This document shows, piece after piece, positions 18,201 through 25,078 of a stretch of 64,000 bases of DNA. Both the position numbers and the translations under genes were made by a program. The notes beneath the pieces are model-generated. The model was given only the letters and a program-made list of their open reading frames with translations, ran no database searches and was not told the origin of the DNA. This DNA comes from G963662655 sp963666875. GTDB lineage: Bacteria > Cloacimonadota > Cloacimonadia > Cloacimonadales > JAIOQZ01. The DNA lies in assembly GCA_963666875.2 (NCBI GenBank), contig CAXXPU010000012.1, positions 62,001 through 126,000 of the forward strand, given 5' to 3'. Within the stretch, counting starts at the first letter, position 1, and each line of letters starts with the position of its first letter.

Positions 18201-18282
18201 TGCCGCTGCCTGAGGGCTGGACAGCCGTCGCGGAAAGCATCGCACAGCCGAGTAATAACACGAGAATCAGGTACTTTTTCAT
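15211..18282 (-). CDS. Secreted GLUG-repeat protein with choice-of-anchor D and Fn3 domains
   Basis: The start at 18282 (MKKYLILVLLLGCAM) is favoured over ATG 18288 because GGGAG lies seven bases upstream. The roughly 1023-residue protein contains two copies of a long module (about residues 30-335 and 445-790). Each begins with YQITSLDNLQWI or LQIADFDDLLWI, has several GLUG motifs (GGLVG, GGLIG) and closes with SFW...TSGQSS.GGTGKTT.QM. Each module is followed by a choice-of-anchor D-like domain, and an Fn3-like domain occupies the end. GLUG proteins are typically surface-exposed or adhesive. The module duplication is visible but diverged. No T9SS sorting domain is seen. Confidence 0.88.
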   Translation of the reverse strand: MKKYLILVLLLGCAMLSATAVQPSGSGTEASPYQITSLDNLQWIYENENVWNKWFIQINDIDASATSTWNSGAGWMPLGYRNSSIDHEYFEGSYDGQGHSITSLTINRPAGNNQGFFGYVSGATISNLILLNVNIQAYNTVGALIGNFLSGTVTNCCATGSVAGNNVVGGLIGDKRDEASCCYSACAVTGSSNIGGFAGNNSSTLYNCYAIGNVSGTSYVGGLVGGNFPGGDIQDSYSVGSVIGSMNTGGLVGYNNASVATSFWNTQTSGQSSSAGGTGKTTVQMKTKSTYTDVGWDFTGETANGSNDYWSIDGGNNSGYPYQSWQSYSAFISVNPSSLVLGTYHYNETSISGSLTVSNSGVDYLLINSISFAVGGQGFSRSGVTLPCTIVPGGSVAITVSFTKNTIGDFNDTLVISSNAIDNPTLEIPVSAITRYNVGDTGMLGLGTETFPLQIADFDDLLWISSYSTAWNAWFIQTANIDASPTQDLNDGAGWIPIGSNTTAFSGRYNGQDYIIDNLYINRPDQTHVGLFGKLSVAIISNLGLKDAQITGDTYSGGLAGYTNNSSIQNCHITGAITGGQYCGGLLGGVTNFSAITECYSMCSVCGDDRCGGLIGMTDDHCSVYKSYSISDVEGSELVGGLIGLTCLGSTISECFSSGTVSAEYICGGLVGRSLGADIDNCYSASDVDGIGYAGGLVGSITNGGITDCYSTGAVDGTFYIGGLIGENIGGEVTNSFWDVTTSGQSSSEGGTGKTTAQMTTQSTYTNAGWDFEGETENGTEEIWNINSTLNDGYPYLSWQEFFRMISFSDIEFDFGGMYIGQAPLTATLTIANTGTIDLIINQLGLQYGNRGFGISEISLPMTLEPNQACSILISFDVLSTGNKSDAILIESNADNTPSLNISLTGSGTSSAPLEPANVQLNLQGNDAIITWGAVTQNEAGQTITPDGYVILYSETPDATEDDYLFLTFTIESEFTHARVVQYSDYMFYMVETVIDTDATRTLRDGDSLRGTRWGDVKNLITR

Positions 18283-18575
18283 ATTCATTCTCCCAACAAA
18301 TAGGTATGTTTCATCAAGGCATCATTTCTGAAGAGCATCAATTTTGTGTCAATATAATTTGCGTGATTTAACGTGGTGTTATGGTTTCTTGATTATACTA
18401 AATTATAGGGGCATCTCCGGTCTCTTGATGCCCGGCTTGCGAGATCGGCACAATGACGACAACTTTATTCATATTTATCTGAAAAGGCTTGCGTTAGAAA
18501 ATTCTTGACACATTCGACCATTCGATAGGTTTCGTATTCGGTCTGGTAGAATGGCAGAGAACGCTTTTATCTACG

Positions 18576-18626
18576 GGAGGTCTGTCATTTTACTATCGTA
18601 TAATTGATAGTAAAATGATTGCCTCC
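18576..18626 (+). promoter_or_regulatory. Long inverted repeat upstream of glnA (candidate operator or leader hairpin)
   Basis: Perfect 13-base arms at 18585-18597 and 18606-18618 (TCATTTTACTATC and its complement) surround an eight-base spacer. Outside them GGAGG (18576-18580) faces CCTCC (18622-18626) across a small internal loop. It lies about 55-105 bases before the glnA start. It could be a DNA operator for a dimeric regulator or an RNA hairpin. The rest of the 18289-18680 intergenic region holds a TTGACA at 18505-18510 without a clear -10, a minor hairpin at 18409-18433, and nothing else recognisable. Confidence 0.6.
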
Positions 18627-18680
18627 TGTTTGTGTCTCCGACCGATGCCAGAATGAAAGATACGTACCGGAGGTTATCTC

Positions 18681-20111
18681 ATGACTGCTGTAATGGAACG
18701 CGTGAACGACTTGATACTCGAAAACAATATCCAGGCAATCGATCTGAAATACTCGGATCTGATGGGCAACTGGTATCACATTACATTCCCCGCTTATCAC
18801 CTAAAAAGCGTACTGGAGCACGGTATCTCCTTTGACGGCTCTTCGATACCCGGCATGCGATCGGTCGAATCGGGCGATATGGTGCTCATTCCCGACCTCA
18901 GCACCGCCATTATCGATCCATTTACCAAGTATCCGACGCTCAGGATGCTCTGCTACATCTGCGACGCCGACACGCGCATCGGGTTCTCCAAAGACCCGCG
19001 CAGCCTTGCGAAACGCGCGCAGAAATACATGGAAGATACAGGTCTCGCCGATCAGTCGCTCTGGATTCCCGAATTCGAATTCTACCTCTTCAACGAAGCC
19101 GAGATCCACAACGGTAAATACAACGCCGGCTTCTCCTTCACATCCGAAGAGAACAAGGAAGACCTCCCCTTCGGATACCGCGATAAGAACGGAACCGCCG
19201 TCGCCAACCGCAAGGGCTACCACATCGACGTCCCATTCGATAAGTTCGCCGATATCCGCCAGGAAATGGTCAACGCCATCGAAAAGATCGGTTGCAGCGT
19301 GCGCTACCATCACCACGAGGTCGGACTCTCAGCGCAGCAGGAGATCGAGACCACCCTGCTTCCCTTCGAGCAGATCACCGACCAGATGATGTACATCAAG
19401 GATATCATCCACAATACGGCGCTCAAGCACGACCTCACCGCCACCTTCATGCCCAAGCCGCTCTACGACGAACCAGGCAACGGCATGCACTTCCACATCC
19501 AGCTTCGCAAGAACGGCAAGAACATCTTCTACAAGAAGGACAACTACGCCGACCTCTCCGACGAAGCACTCTGGTTCATCGGCGGCATCCTGCATCACGG
19601 AAGATCGCTCACCGCGTTCACCAATCCCAGCACGAACTCCTTCAAGCGCCTGCTGCCCGGATTCGAAGCACCCGTAAAACTCTTCTTCGGCCTCGCCAAT
19701 CGCAGCGCCGCCATCCGCATCCCTAAATACGCCACCAGCGAAGAAGCCAAGCGGATCGAATTCCGCACCGGCGACGGTACCTGCAACTACTACTTCGCCA
19801 TGAGCGCGCTCCTGATGGCCGGTCTGGATGGTATCAAGAACAAGATCATGCCCACCAAAGAAAACGGCTACGGTCCCTACGACGACAACGTGTTCTCGTG
19901 GCCGGACGAAGAAAAGGACAAGCTGATCTCTATTCCTACATCGCTCGAAGAAGCCCTCGAAGCGCTGAAAGAGGACCACGAGTACCTGCTGCAGGGCGAC
20001 GTTTTCAACGAAGATCTGATCAAGAGTTGGATAACCGAGAAGATGAAGGAAGTGGTCGCCGTCCGCAACCGTCCGCATCCATTCGAGATGAATCTGTATT
20101 ACAGCCTGTAA
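18681..20111 (+). CDS. glnA: Glutamine synthetase type I
   Basis: The 476-residue enzyme converts glutamate, ammonia and ATP to glutamine. Visible signatures are FDGSSIPGMRSVESGDM near residue 50, the catalytic-site HHHEVGLSAQQEIE, HFHIQLRKNG, the glutamate-flap motif NPSTNSFKRLLPGFEAPV and FRTGDGTCNYYF. The C-terminal region has NVFSWPDEEKDK where adenylylated enzymes have the NLY-(D/E)-LP tyrosine, so control by adenylylation looks unlikely. A good GGAGG precedes the start. It stands alone with a leader inverted repeat and its own terminator, which suggests independent control. Confidence 0.95.
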   Translation: MTAVMERVNDLILENNIQAIDLKYSDLMGNWYHITFPAYHLKSVLEHGISFDGSSIPGMRSVESGDMVLIPDLSTAIIDPFTKYPTLRMLCYICDADTRIGFSKDPRSLAKRAQKYMEDTGLADQSLWIPEFEFYLFNEAEIHNGKYNAGFSFTSEENKEDLPFGYRDKNGTAVANRKGYHIDVPFDKFADIRQEMVNAIEKIGCSVRYHHHEVGLSAQQEIETTLLPFEQITDQMMYIKDIIHNTALKHDLTATFMPKPLYDEPGNGMHFHIQLRKNGKNIFYKKDNYADLSDEALWFIGGILHHGRSLTAFTNPSTNSFKRLLPGFEAPVKLFFGLANRSAAIRIPKYATSEEAKRIEFRTGDGTCNYYFAMSALLMAGLDGIKNKIMPTKENGYGPYDDNVFSWPDEEKDKLISIPTSLEEALEALKEDHEYLLQGDVFNEDLIKSWITEKMKEVVAVRNRPHPFEMNLYYSL

Positions 20112-20130
20112 TACTTACGATAGATTATCG

Positions 20131-20160
20131 CCCCTCCGTCCTTCGCGATGGAGGGGTTTT
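20131..20160 (+). terminator. Rho-independent terminator of glnA
   Basis: CCCCTCC at 20131-20137 pairs with GGAGGGG at 20150-20156. The stem extends through a G-T and two more pairs around the loop CTTCGC and is followed by TTTTCTT. It lies 20 bases after the glnA stop. Confidence 0.9.
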
Positions 20161-20168
20161 CTTCATGT

Positions 20169-20194
20169 AAGGGCAACCCTCTGTGGTTGCCCTT
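20169..20194. repeat. Short palindromic repeat
   Basis: AAGGGCAACC and its complement GGTTGCCCTT surround a six-base loop directly after the glnA terminator. The GGGCAACC type is a common intergenic palindrome in many bacteria. No second copy was noticed in this window. Confidence 0.5.
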
Positions 20195-20262
20195 GTCCAT
20201 CCTTAAATTCAACAACTCCTTGCGGTATATACGGAAAACATGGTGGGATACCAGAAAGAAGC

Positions 20263-20292
20263 TTGACAGAAATTCATTTATGTCTCAATAAT
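20263..20292 (+). promoter_or_regulatory. Candidate promoter for the gene at 20348
   Basis: TTGACA at 20263-20268 and AATAAT at 20287-20292 are separated by 18 bases and lie 56 bases before the ATG. The same -10 form (AATAAT) occurs before the beta-helix gene. Confidence 0.5.
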
Positions 20293-20347
20293 TCACAAGG
20301 TGAAAAGCTAATGTGAAACGATAACATTCCCCATTCCGGAGGCATCG

Positions 20348-22219
20348 ATGAAAAAGCTTCTACCGGTCTTGCTTCTTTTGCTATCAATGAATCTGATGGC
20401 CGACACCATCATGTTCTACGACTTTGACAGCGACTTCCAGTACTTCTTCAATGAATGGAGCCAGCATCGCGTGCAGGGGATGTCGTCCTGGTCTCTTGCT
20501 CAGGGTGGCTACAACGACCATCCGCCATACGCGCACTCGGGGAATCGTAACGCGTTTTTCTTCCGGGATGTCGGCGAGTCCGATACACAGATCACCCAGT
20601 TGATCACCCCTCCGATGGATGTTCGCAATTACACATATGTCACGCTCTCCATCTGGTTCGGCGGCGAAGCGTGGTTCATCGATTCGGACTGGATGTATGT
20701 CTATTACCGGCAGTCGGAAGAAGACGACTGGCACTACTTCTGGTATCCCGATCCAGATTCCGACTGGATCTACCGCGAGCATGTGCTGGGAACGTTCCCC
20801 GAGGCGGACGCATTCCAGATCATGTTCGAGGGTCACGCGGACGGTGGGTTCGGACTCTGCCTCGATGATGTGCACGTCTTCGGAAATCCGATCGGGCCCG
20901 GCGTGGCAATCGATCCCCTTCCGCTTCGCAGCGAAACAGACGTCGCACAGGACACAGGCATTTCCTGGACGAACACCGGAGTCACCACGGAAGTGGAGGT
21001 GCTATTCGACACGGTGAATCCGCCCCAGACGGTCATCTATTCGGGCGCGGCCATCGACACGTTCACCAGCGCGCAGATCGGCGGTCCATTCGACCTGGGA
21101 ACCACGATCTACTGGCAGGTCAATTCGATCGACGACACGCTGCAAACCAACGGCATGGTCTGGTCGTTTAGTACTGCCGATCCACCTCCGGGACACCTGG
21201 AGGCGAGTCCCGACACCGTTTCGTGTACCCTCGTCTCGGGAATGCAGGGAACCCAATCCCTGTCGTTTTCCAACACCGGCGGCCAGGAAGTGGATTACGA
21301 ATTATCCGTGCAGGGTTCATCCGTCCGCTCGCTCCTGCAAGAGGATTTCGAGAGCGGTGTCTATCCGCCGGACGGATGGCAAACCTATCGGCTGGGCGCC
21401 ACGGACGATCGCGGATGGATCGAATCCACCTATCAATATCATTCTTCTTCCCATTCCTGCGTGCATCCCGATGACGACTACAACGGCATGGCGCACGACT
21501 GGATCGTCACACCCGCCGTCTATATCGGGCTGGGCAGTCAGCTCCAGTTCTATGAGAAAAATCAGTACGTTTACGGCGCATACTACACCTACCACGGTGT
21601 GTGGATATCGACAGGCAGCGGCGATCCCGCGGATGACGATTTCGTTGAGCTGATGGAGTACGGAAACCAAGCGGACAACTGGGTGCTACGGACGATCGAT
21701 CTCTCGGAATATATCGGTGAGACGGCCTATTTCGGGTTCTACTACCAGGGTGATTACGATTCTCTTTGGCGGATCGACGATATTACGATTACCGGCGAAC
21801 CGGTACCGGAGTGGCTCACCGTAAATGGAGCGCAGTACATCGAAGGCTCGGTTTTGCCCGGATCGACAGAAATGCTCTCGGTTGAATTCGACGCGACCGG
21901 ACTGACGCCCGGCACCTACCAGGCATCGCTTATGATCGTACCGGACAATGATCAGGATATATTCGTGACCCCTGTTGTTCTGGAAGTCACGCAGTTCGAG
22001 CTTCTACCGCCGGAAAACGTCCTGATCGTAACGGATGCCGGTACCGTGACCCTGACCTGGAATCCAGTCGATGGAGCGACAGGTTACCAGGTGTATTCAT
22101 CGGAAGAGCCGGAAAACGGCTGGACGCCGGATGATACCGGCACGTTCGATGGTTCTGCCTGGACCGCGCCCTCCACCGAAACAAAACGGTTCTATCGCGT
22201 CACCTGTTTGATGGAATAG
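20348..22219 (+). CDS. Secreted choice-of-anchor J (MAM-like) protein with C-terminal Fn3
   Basis: The ATG follows CGGAGG at seven bases. The 623-residue protein has a signal peptide (MKKLLPVLLLLLSMNLMA) and a MAM/choice-of-anchor J-like jelly-roll domain at about 20-180 (ends GLCLDDVHVFG). An Fn3-like and a short choice-of-anchor domain follow. A second J-type domain lies at about 330-485 (starts LLQEDFESGVYPPDGW, ends LWRIDDITITG), and a terminal Fn3-like domain ends FYRVTCLME. Such architectures belong to exported carbohydrate- or protein-binding surface proteins. No catalytic domain is seen. The C-terminal ending closely resembles those of the proteins at 7230 and 26694. Confidence 0.85.
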   Translation: MKKLLPVLLLLLSMNLMADTIMFYDFDSDFQYFFNEWSQHRVQGMSSWSLAQGGYNDHPPYAHSGNRNAFFFRDVGESDTQITQLITPPMDVRNYTYVTLSIWFGGEAWFIDSDWMYVYYRQSEEDDWHYFWYPDPDSDWIYREHVLGTFPEADAFQIMFEGHADGGFGLCLDDVHVFGNPIGPGVAIDPLPLRSETDVAQDTGISWTNTGVTTEVEVLFDTVNPPQTVIYSGAAIDTFTSAQIGGPFDLGTTIYWQVNSIDDTLQTNGMVWSFSTADPPPGHLEASPDTVSCTLVSGMQGTQSLSFSNTGGQEVDYELSVQGSSVRSLLQEDFESGVYPPDGWQTYRLGATDDRGWIESTYQYHSSSHSCVHPDDDYNGMAHDWIVTPAVYIGLGSQLQFYEKNQYVYGAYYTYHGVWISTGSGDPADDDFVELMEYGNQADNWVLRTIDLSEYIGETAYFGFYYQGDYDSLWRIDDITITGEPVPEWLTVNGAQYIEGSVLPGSTEMLSVEFDATGLTPGTYQASLMIVPDNDQDIFVTPVVLEVTQFELLPPENVLIVTDAGTVTLTWNPVDGATGYQVYSSEEPENGWTPDDTGTFDGSAWTAPSTETKRFYRVTCLME

Positions 22220-22230
22220 AAAATTGGGAT

Positions 22231-22264
22231 AACCCCCCTTTGTCCCCCCTTATCAGGGGGGTGA
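22231..22264. repeat. Palindromic dispersed repeat, single arm
   Basis: One arm of the family (CCCCCCTTTGT, then CCCCCCTTATCAGGGGGGTGA) lies 11 bases after the stop of the choice-of-anchor gene and 17 bases before the IS481 end. Its partner arm is missing, probably through IS insertion or recombination. Confidence 0.8.
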
Positions 22265-22325
22265 AGAGATAGCAACCATCGTGTACATCCGGGACGTTGG
22301 TAACAGATTAGCCCGGGGACATAGG

Positions 22326-23570
22326 TTACACTTTAATGGTTTCCTGTCCAGTATTCTCCCTCATCCCGGCATGCCGGGATGAGGGAGAATTTCGCGCCTC
22401 GCCGAGGCTTGTTTTAATCGGGATCAATTTCATCGTTCTGATATCCAGATCCGTAATCGGCGTCTGGTAGTAATAAATGCGCCAGATACCATCACGATCC
22501 TCCAGCTCTTCCAAGGCAACATATTCACCTGCGAGAAGCTCACTTACAAACACTCTCTTTCCATGTAATTTCACCTCACCGGTATCCTTGATTTTACGCT
22601 TTTCAAAGTCTTCAGGATACTCCGGACCGAATATCTTAAGCGGATATTTGCGCAAGCTCGGTTGATATACCGACGCCGGTGGGTGTCCTCCCAAAGCCTC
22701 ATGAGGACGAATCGTATTGTACTCTTCTATAAAAGCGTTAAACGCTTCCTGCTGGGATAACATATCGCGCGCTGGGGGCTTGCAGGTTTCATGCTTCAGT
22801 GTACGATGCATCCGCTCATGACGACCATTCTGCTGGGGTTTACCCTTCTCGATTCGCTCAAGCGTTATGCCGAGACGAATCAGATGAAGCCAGAATCGAC
22901 TCAAGCCCGTTTTACTCGCAATGCAAAACGGAACTCCGTTATCAGAACGGATACTGTCCGGCAAACCATACTGCTGAAAAGTCCAGTCAAGCCAATGCTC
23001 GCAATCCTTGTGGTTCGTGCTCGGAAGCGCATGACAACACAAAAGGAAACGACTGAAATTGTCGGTGATCGTCAGCGGATAGCAATACTCGCCATTCAAA
23101 AGCCGAAATTGACCCTTATAGTCAATACTCCAGATGGCATTACTGCAGTTGCATTCACCGAAGGGCTGGCTGTATGGCGGTACATGACTACGTACCAAAC
23201 GATGTTTCACTAGACCGTGACGTTTCAACCATTCGCCTGCTGTACTCGCTGCTGGCCAGTCGATGGTTGAATCCTGGTTCTGTAACGCGTGTATTATCTT
23301 GCGCGGACCCCAACTCAAATGTGCAAGCTTCATGTTGATAATCATTTCAAGGATCTCGGGCGGGGTCTGATTCGGGTGGCTGTGCGGAGCACTGCTGCGA
23401 GCCAAAGCCCAGTTCGCTGGATCTTCCTTATAACGATTGATCCATTTGTAGATCGTTTTACAGGATACTCCATACATCCGATGTAAATCTACTACCGTAT
23501 ATTGATCGCTAAGATAATCTCCTATCAACTTATGGAGTTGATCATACTTCGTTGTTCTCTGAAAGGGCAT
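22326..23570 (-). CDS. IS481-family DDE transposase (copy 1)
   Basis: The 414-residue transposase has an N-terminal helix-turn-helix (about 10-45, YGVSCKTIYKWINRY) and an rve integrase core with catalytic residues D150 (IWSIDYKGQF), D210 (IRSDNGVPF) and E252 (QQNGRHERMHRTL). The C-terminus contains HEALGGHPPASVYQPS, typical of the family. It differs from copy 2 at two residues (M32/I and L158/F). The last residues are encoded by a 38-base perfect palindrome, suggesting that the 3' end was extended by a repeat. The frame is intact, so the element may be active. Confidence 0.93.
   Translation of the reverse strand: MPFQRTTKYDQLHKLIGDYLSDQYTVVDLHRMYGVSCKTIYKWINRYKEDPANWALARSSAPHSHPNQTPPEILEMIINMKLAHLSWGPRKIIHALQNQDSTIDWPAASTAGEWLKRHGLVKHRLVRSHVPPYSQPFGECNCSNAIWSIDYKGQFRLLNGEYCYPLTITDNFSRFLLCCHALPSTNHKDCEHWLDWTFQQYGLPDSIRSDNGVPFCIASKTGLSRFWLHLIRLGITLERIEKGKPQQNGRHERMHRTLKHETCKPPARDMLSQQEAFNAFIEEYNTIRPHEALGGHPPASVYQPSLRKYPLKIFGPEYPEDFEKRKIKDTGEVKLHGKRVFVSELLAGEYVALEELEDRDGIWRIYYYQTPITDLDIRTMKLIPIKTSLGEARNSPSSRHAGMRENTGQETIKV
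22353..22390. repeat. 38-bp perfect palindrome inside the IS481 transposase 3' end
   Basis: Bases 22353-22390 read identically on both strands, centred on CCCGGCATGCCGGG with ATTCTCCCTCAT arms. The same palindrome occurs in copy 2 at 62221-62258. Confidence 0.95.
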
Positions 23571-23618
23571 AGGCTCTCCTCAATGCTTTTTGAGTATTAC
23601 CTATCTTCCCGGTTTGTA

Positions 23619-23654
23619 CCCCCCCTTTGTCCCCCCTTATCAGGGGGGTGAGAA
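23619..23654. repeat. Palindromic dispersed repeat, left arm (split by IS256)
   Basis: The arm runs from the C-tract touching the IS481 end to GGGGGGTGAGAA. Its partner arm is at 25002-25037. Removing the IS256 element and one 8-base target copy restores a paired element with a spacer like that at 6554-6651. Confidence 0.85.
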
Positions 23655-23662
23655 AGGAATCG

Positions 23663-24972
23663 GGTACCGTCCCAAGTAGTGTGTCTGATTGACAAAAAAG
23701 AGCAAGAACCTCCAAGGTTAAATTGGCAAACAAAACCAAGGAGGTTCTCATGAACTTTTCGCTCCCACAAATAGAGCAAATCGTCGACACAGCTCTCAAC
23801 AAGCATGGTCTTAACCAAGTCTATCAAACGTTTTGCAATTGTCTAATGAAATTGGAGAGAAACGAGTTTTTACGCCTTGCGTCCGATATGAATAACAAAG
23901 GAAATGGTTACCGAGCAGGCTCTGCGAGCGGAGTTTGGGGTTCCTTGTCGCTACGGATTCCACGTGATCGTCTTGGGCATTTTTACCCGGTAATCCTGAG
24001 CGTATTGCGCAATCAGGAGAATGAGCTCCACGAGCTTGCTTTCAACCTTTACAGCAAGGGTTTATCGACACGAGATGTAAGTGACGTTTTCGAAAGTATT
24101 TACGGTAAGAACTACAGCAAATCCAGTATCAGTCGAATCACGCAGTCCTTCTCAGAAGAGCTTCAGCAGTGGCGTGACCGTCTTCTGCAAAGGCGATATC
24201 CTGTTTTAATCGTGGATGCTCTGTTTACCCATATCAGAAGGGCAGGAAAGGTCGAGAGTGAAGCAATCTATACCGTGATCGGTCTGCAGGAAGATATGAG
24301 TCGAGATATCCTTGCAATCGAGAATATCCCCCAGGAATCCGCTTCGGGGTGGGCGTCTCTGCTGCAAAACCTTAAGGCAAGAGGTTTGGAGACAACAGAC
24401 CTCATCATCGCTGATGGTATCAATGGTCTTGAGAACAGCATTGCTCGTGTCTATCCTGAAGCTGATTTGCAGAAGTGTGTCGTCCACCTGAAACGAAATA
24501 TTCTCAACCATGTTCGTCATGACCATAAGGAGGAAGTTGCGGCAGATTTACGTGAGGTGTTCAACATATCGGATCCCACCTTTTCCCGGGAGGAAGCGAG
24601 TGACAGATTCGAAACTTTCTGTGTCAAATGGGGATCGAAATACCCATATATCAAAAGGCTGAAGAATCGACACGAGATGACGTATTACTTCACCTATCTA
24701 CAATATGATTACCGTATCAGAGGAATGATCTATACGACGAACTGGGTGGAACGTTTGCACAAAAGCTTCCGACGGGTATTGAAGATCAGAAACTCAATGC
24801 CGACGGAGGAGTCGGCATTGCTGCTGCTTTCGAAAGTTGCTATGGATAAGTCTGATCGATACCGAAAGTATCCGATCTATAATTTCAAGTTTGACACGAA
24901 ACTCTTTCCAAATAAATACTGAATGAGATTGTATACCTTGAAGGTTCAAGACACACTTAAAGGGACAGTACC
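23663..24972 (+). mobile_element. IS256-family insertion sequence (1310 bp) with 8-bp target duplication
   Basis: Terminal inverted repeats are GGTACCGTCCCAAGTAGTGT on the left and GGTACTGTCCCTTTAAGTGT on the right (reversed). Direct copies of AGGAATCG flank the element at 23655-23662 and 24973-24980, an 8-base duplication as expected for IS256. It sits in the spacer of a palindromic repeat. The intact ends, target duplication and open transposase point to a recent insertion. Confidence 0.95.
23750..24922 (+). CDS. IS256-family (mutator-type) transposase
   Basis: The start at 23750 is chosen for the AAGGAGG eight bases upstream rather than an earlier in-frame ATG at 23723. The 390-residue protein matches Transposase_mut, with a DDE triad at D156 (PVLIVDALF), D222 (LIIADGINGLENSI) and E334 (TTNWVERLHKSFRR). 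The family marker QKCVVHLKRN, which contains the C-x2-H motif, is present. The frame is complete and the element is bounded by inverted repeats, so it is probably functional. Confidence 0.95.
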   Translation: MNFSLPQIEQIVDTALNKHGLNQVYQTFCNCLMKLERNEFLRLASDMNNKGNGYRAGSASGVWGSLSLRIPRDRLGHFYPVILSVLRNQENELHELAFNLYSKGLSTRDVSDVFESIYGKNYSKSSISRITQSFSEELQQWRDRLLQRRYPVLIVDALFTHIRRAGKVESEAIYTVIGLQEDMSRDILAIENIPQESASGWASLLQNLKARGLETTDLIIADGINGLENSIARVYPEADLQKCVVHLKRNILNHVRHDHKEEVAADLREVFNISDPTFSREEASDRFETFCVKWGSKYPYIKRLKNRHEMTYYFTYLQYDYRIRGMIYTTNWVERLHKSFRRVLKIRNSMPTEESALLLLSKVAMDKSDRYRKYPIYNFKFDTKLFPNKY

Positions 24973-25001
24973 AGGAATCGAGACGCAAGTCTGTCCGTTT
25001 C

Positions 25002-25037
25002 TCTCACCCCCCTGATAAGGGGGGACAAAGGGGGGTT
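25002..25037. repeat. Palindromic dispersed repeat, right arm (split by IS256)
   Basis: The arm reads TCTCACCCCCCTGATAAGG, then the GGGGACAAAGGGGGGTT tract, in inverted orientation to the arm at 23619-23654. It lies 42 bases before the stop of the minus-strand Ntn-hydrolase gene. Confidence 0.85.
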
Positions 25038-25078
25038 ATTCCTAAATATTATCCAACAAGCAACATCGGTCCCTACAG

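Larger units (their letters stand above)
22282..23619 (-). mobile_element. IS481-family insertion sequence, copy 1 (1338 bp)
   Basis: The limits come from comparison with the copy at 60967-62329, with which it is almost identical. One end is TGTACATCCGGGACGTTGG and the other reads GTACAAACCGGGAAGATAGG inward, giving imperfect terminal inverted repeats. Relative to copy 2 it lacks 25 bases next to the transposase start, where copy 2 has two 15-base direct repeats. The transposase-proximal end abuts a C-run of the palindromic repeat. No clear target duplication is seen at this copy, so it may have recombined. Confidence 0.85.

Noticed and set aside
18347..18352. TTGACA on the minus strand as promoter of the GLUG gene
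   Set aside because: The -10 position at normal spacing reads AGAAAT, too weak to call.
18551..18566. Possible sigma54 promoter (TGGCAGAGAACGCTTT) before glnA
   Set aside because: The GG and GC elements are only eight bases apart instead of ten and the TTGC box is missing.
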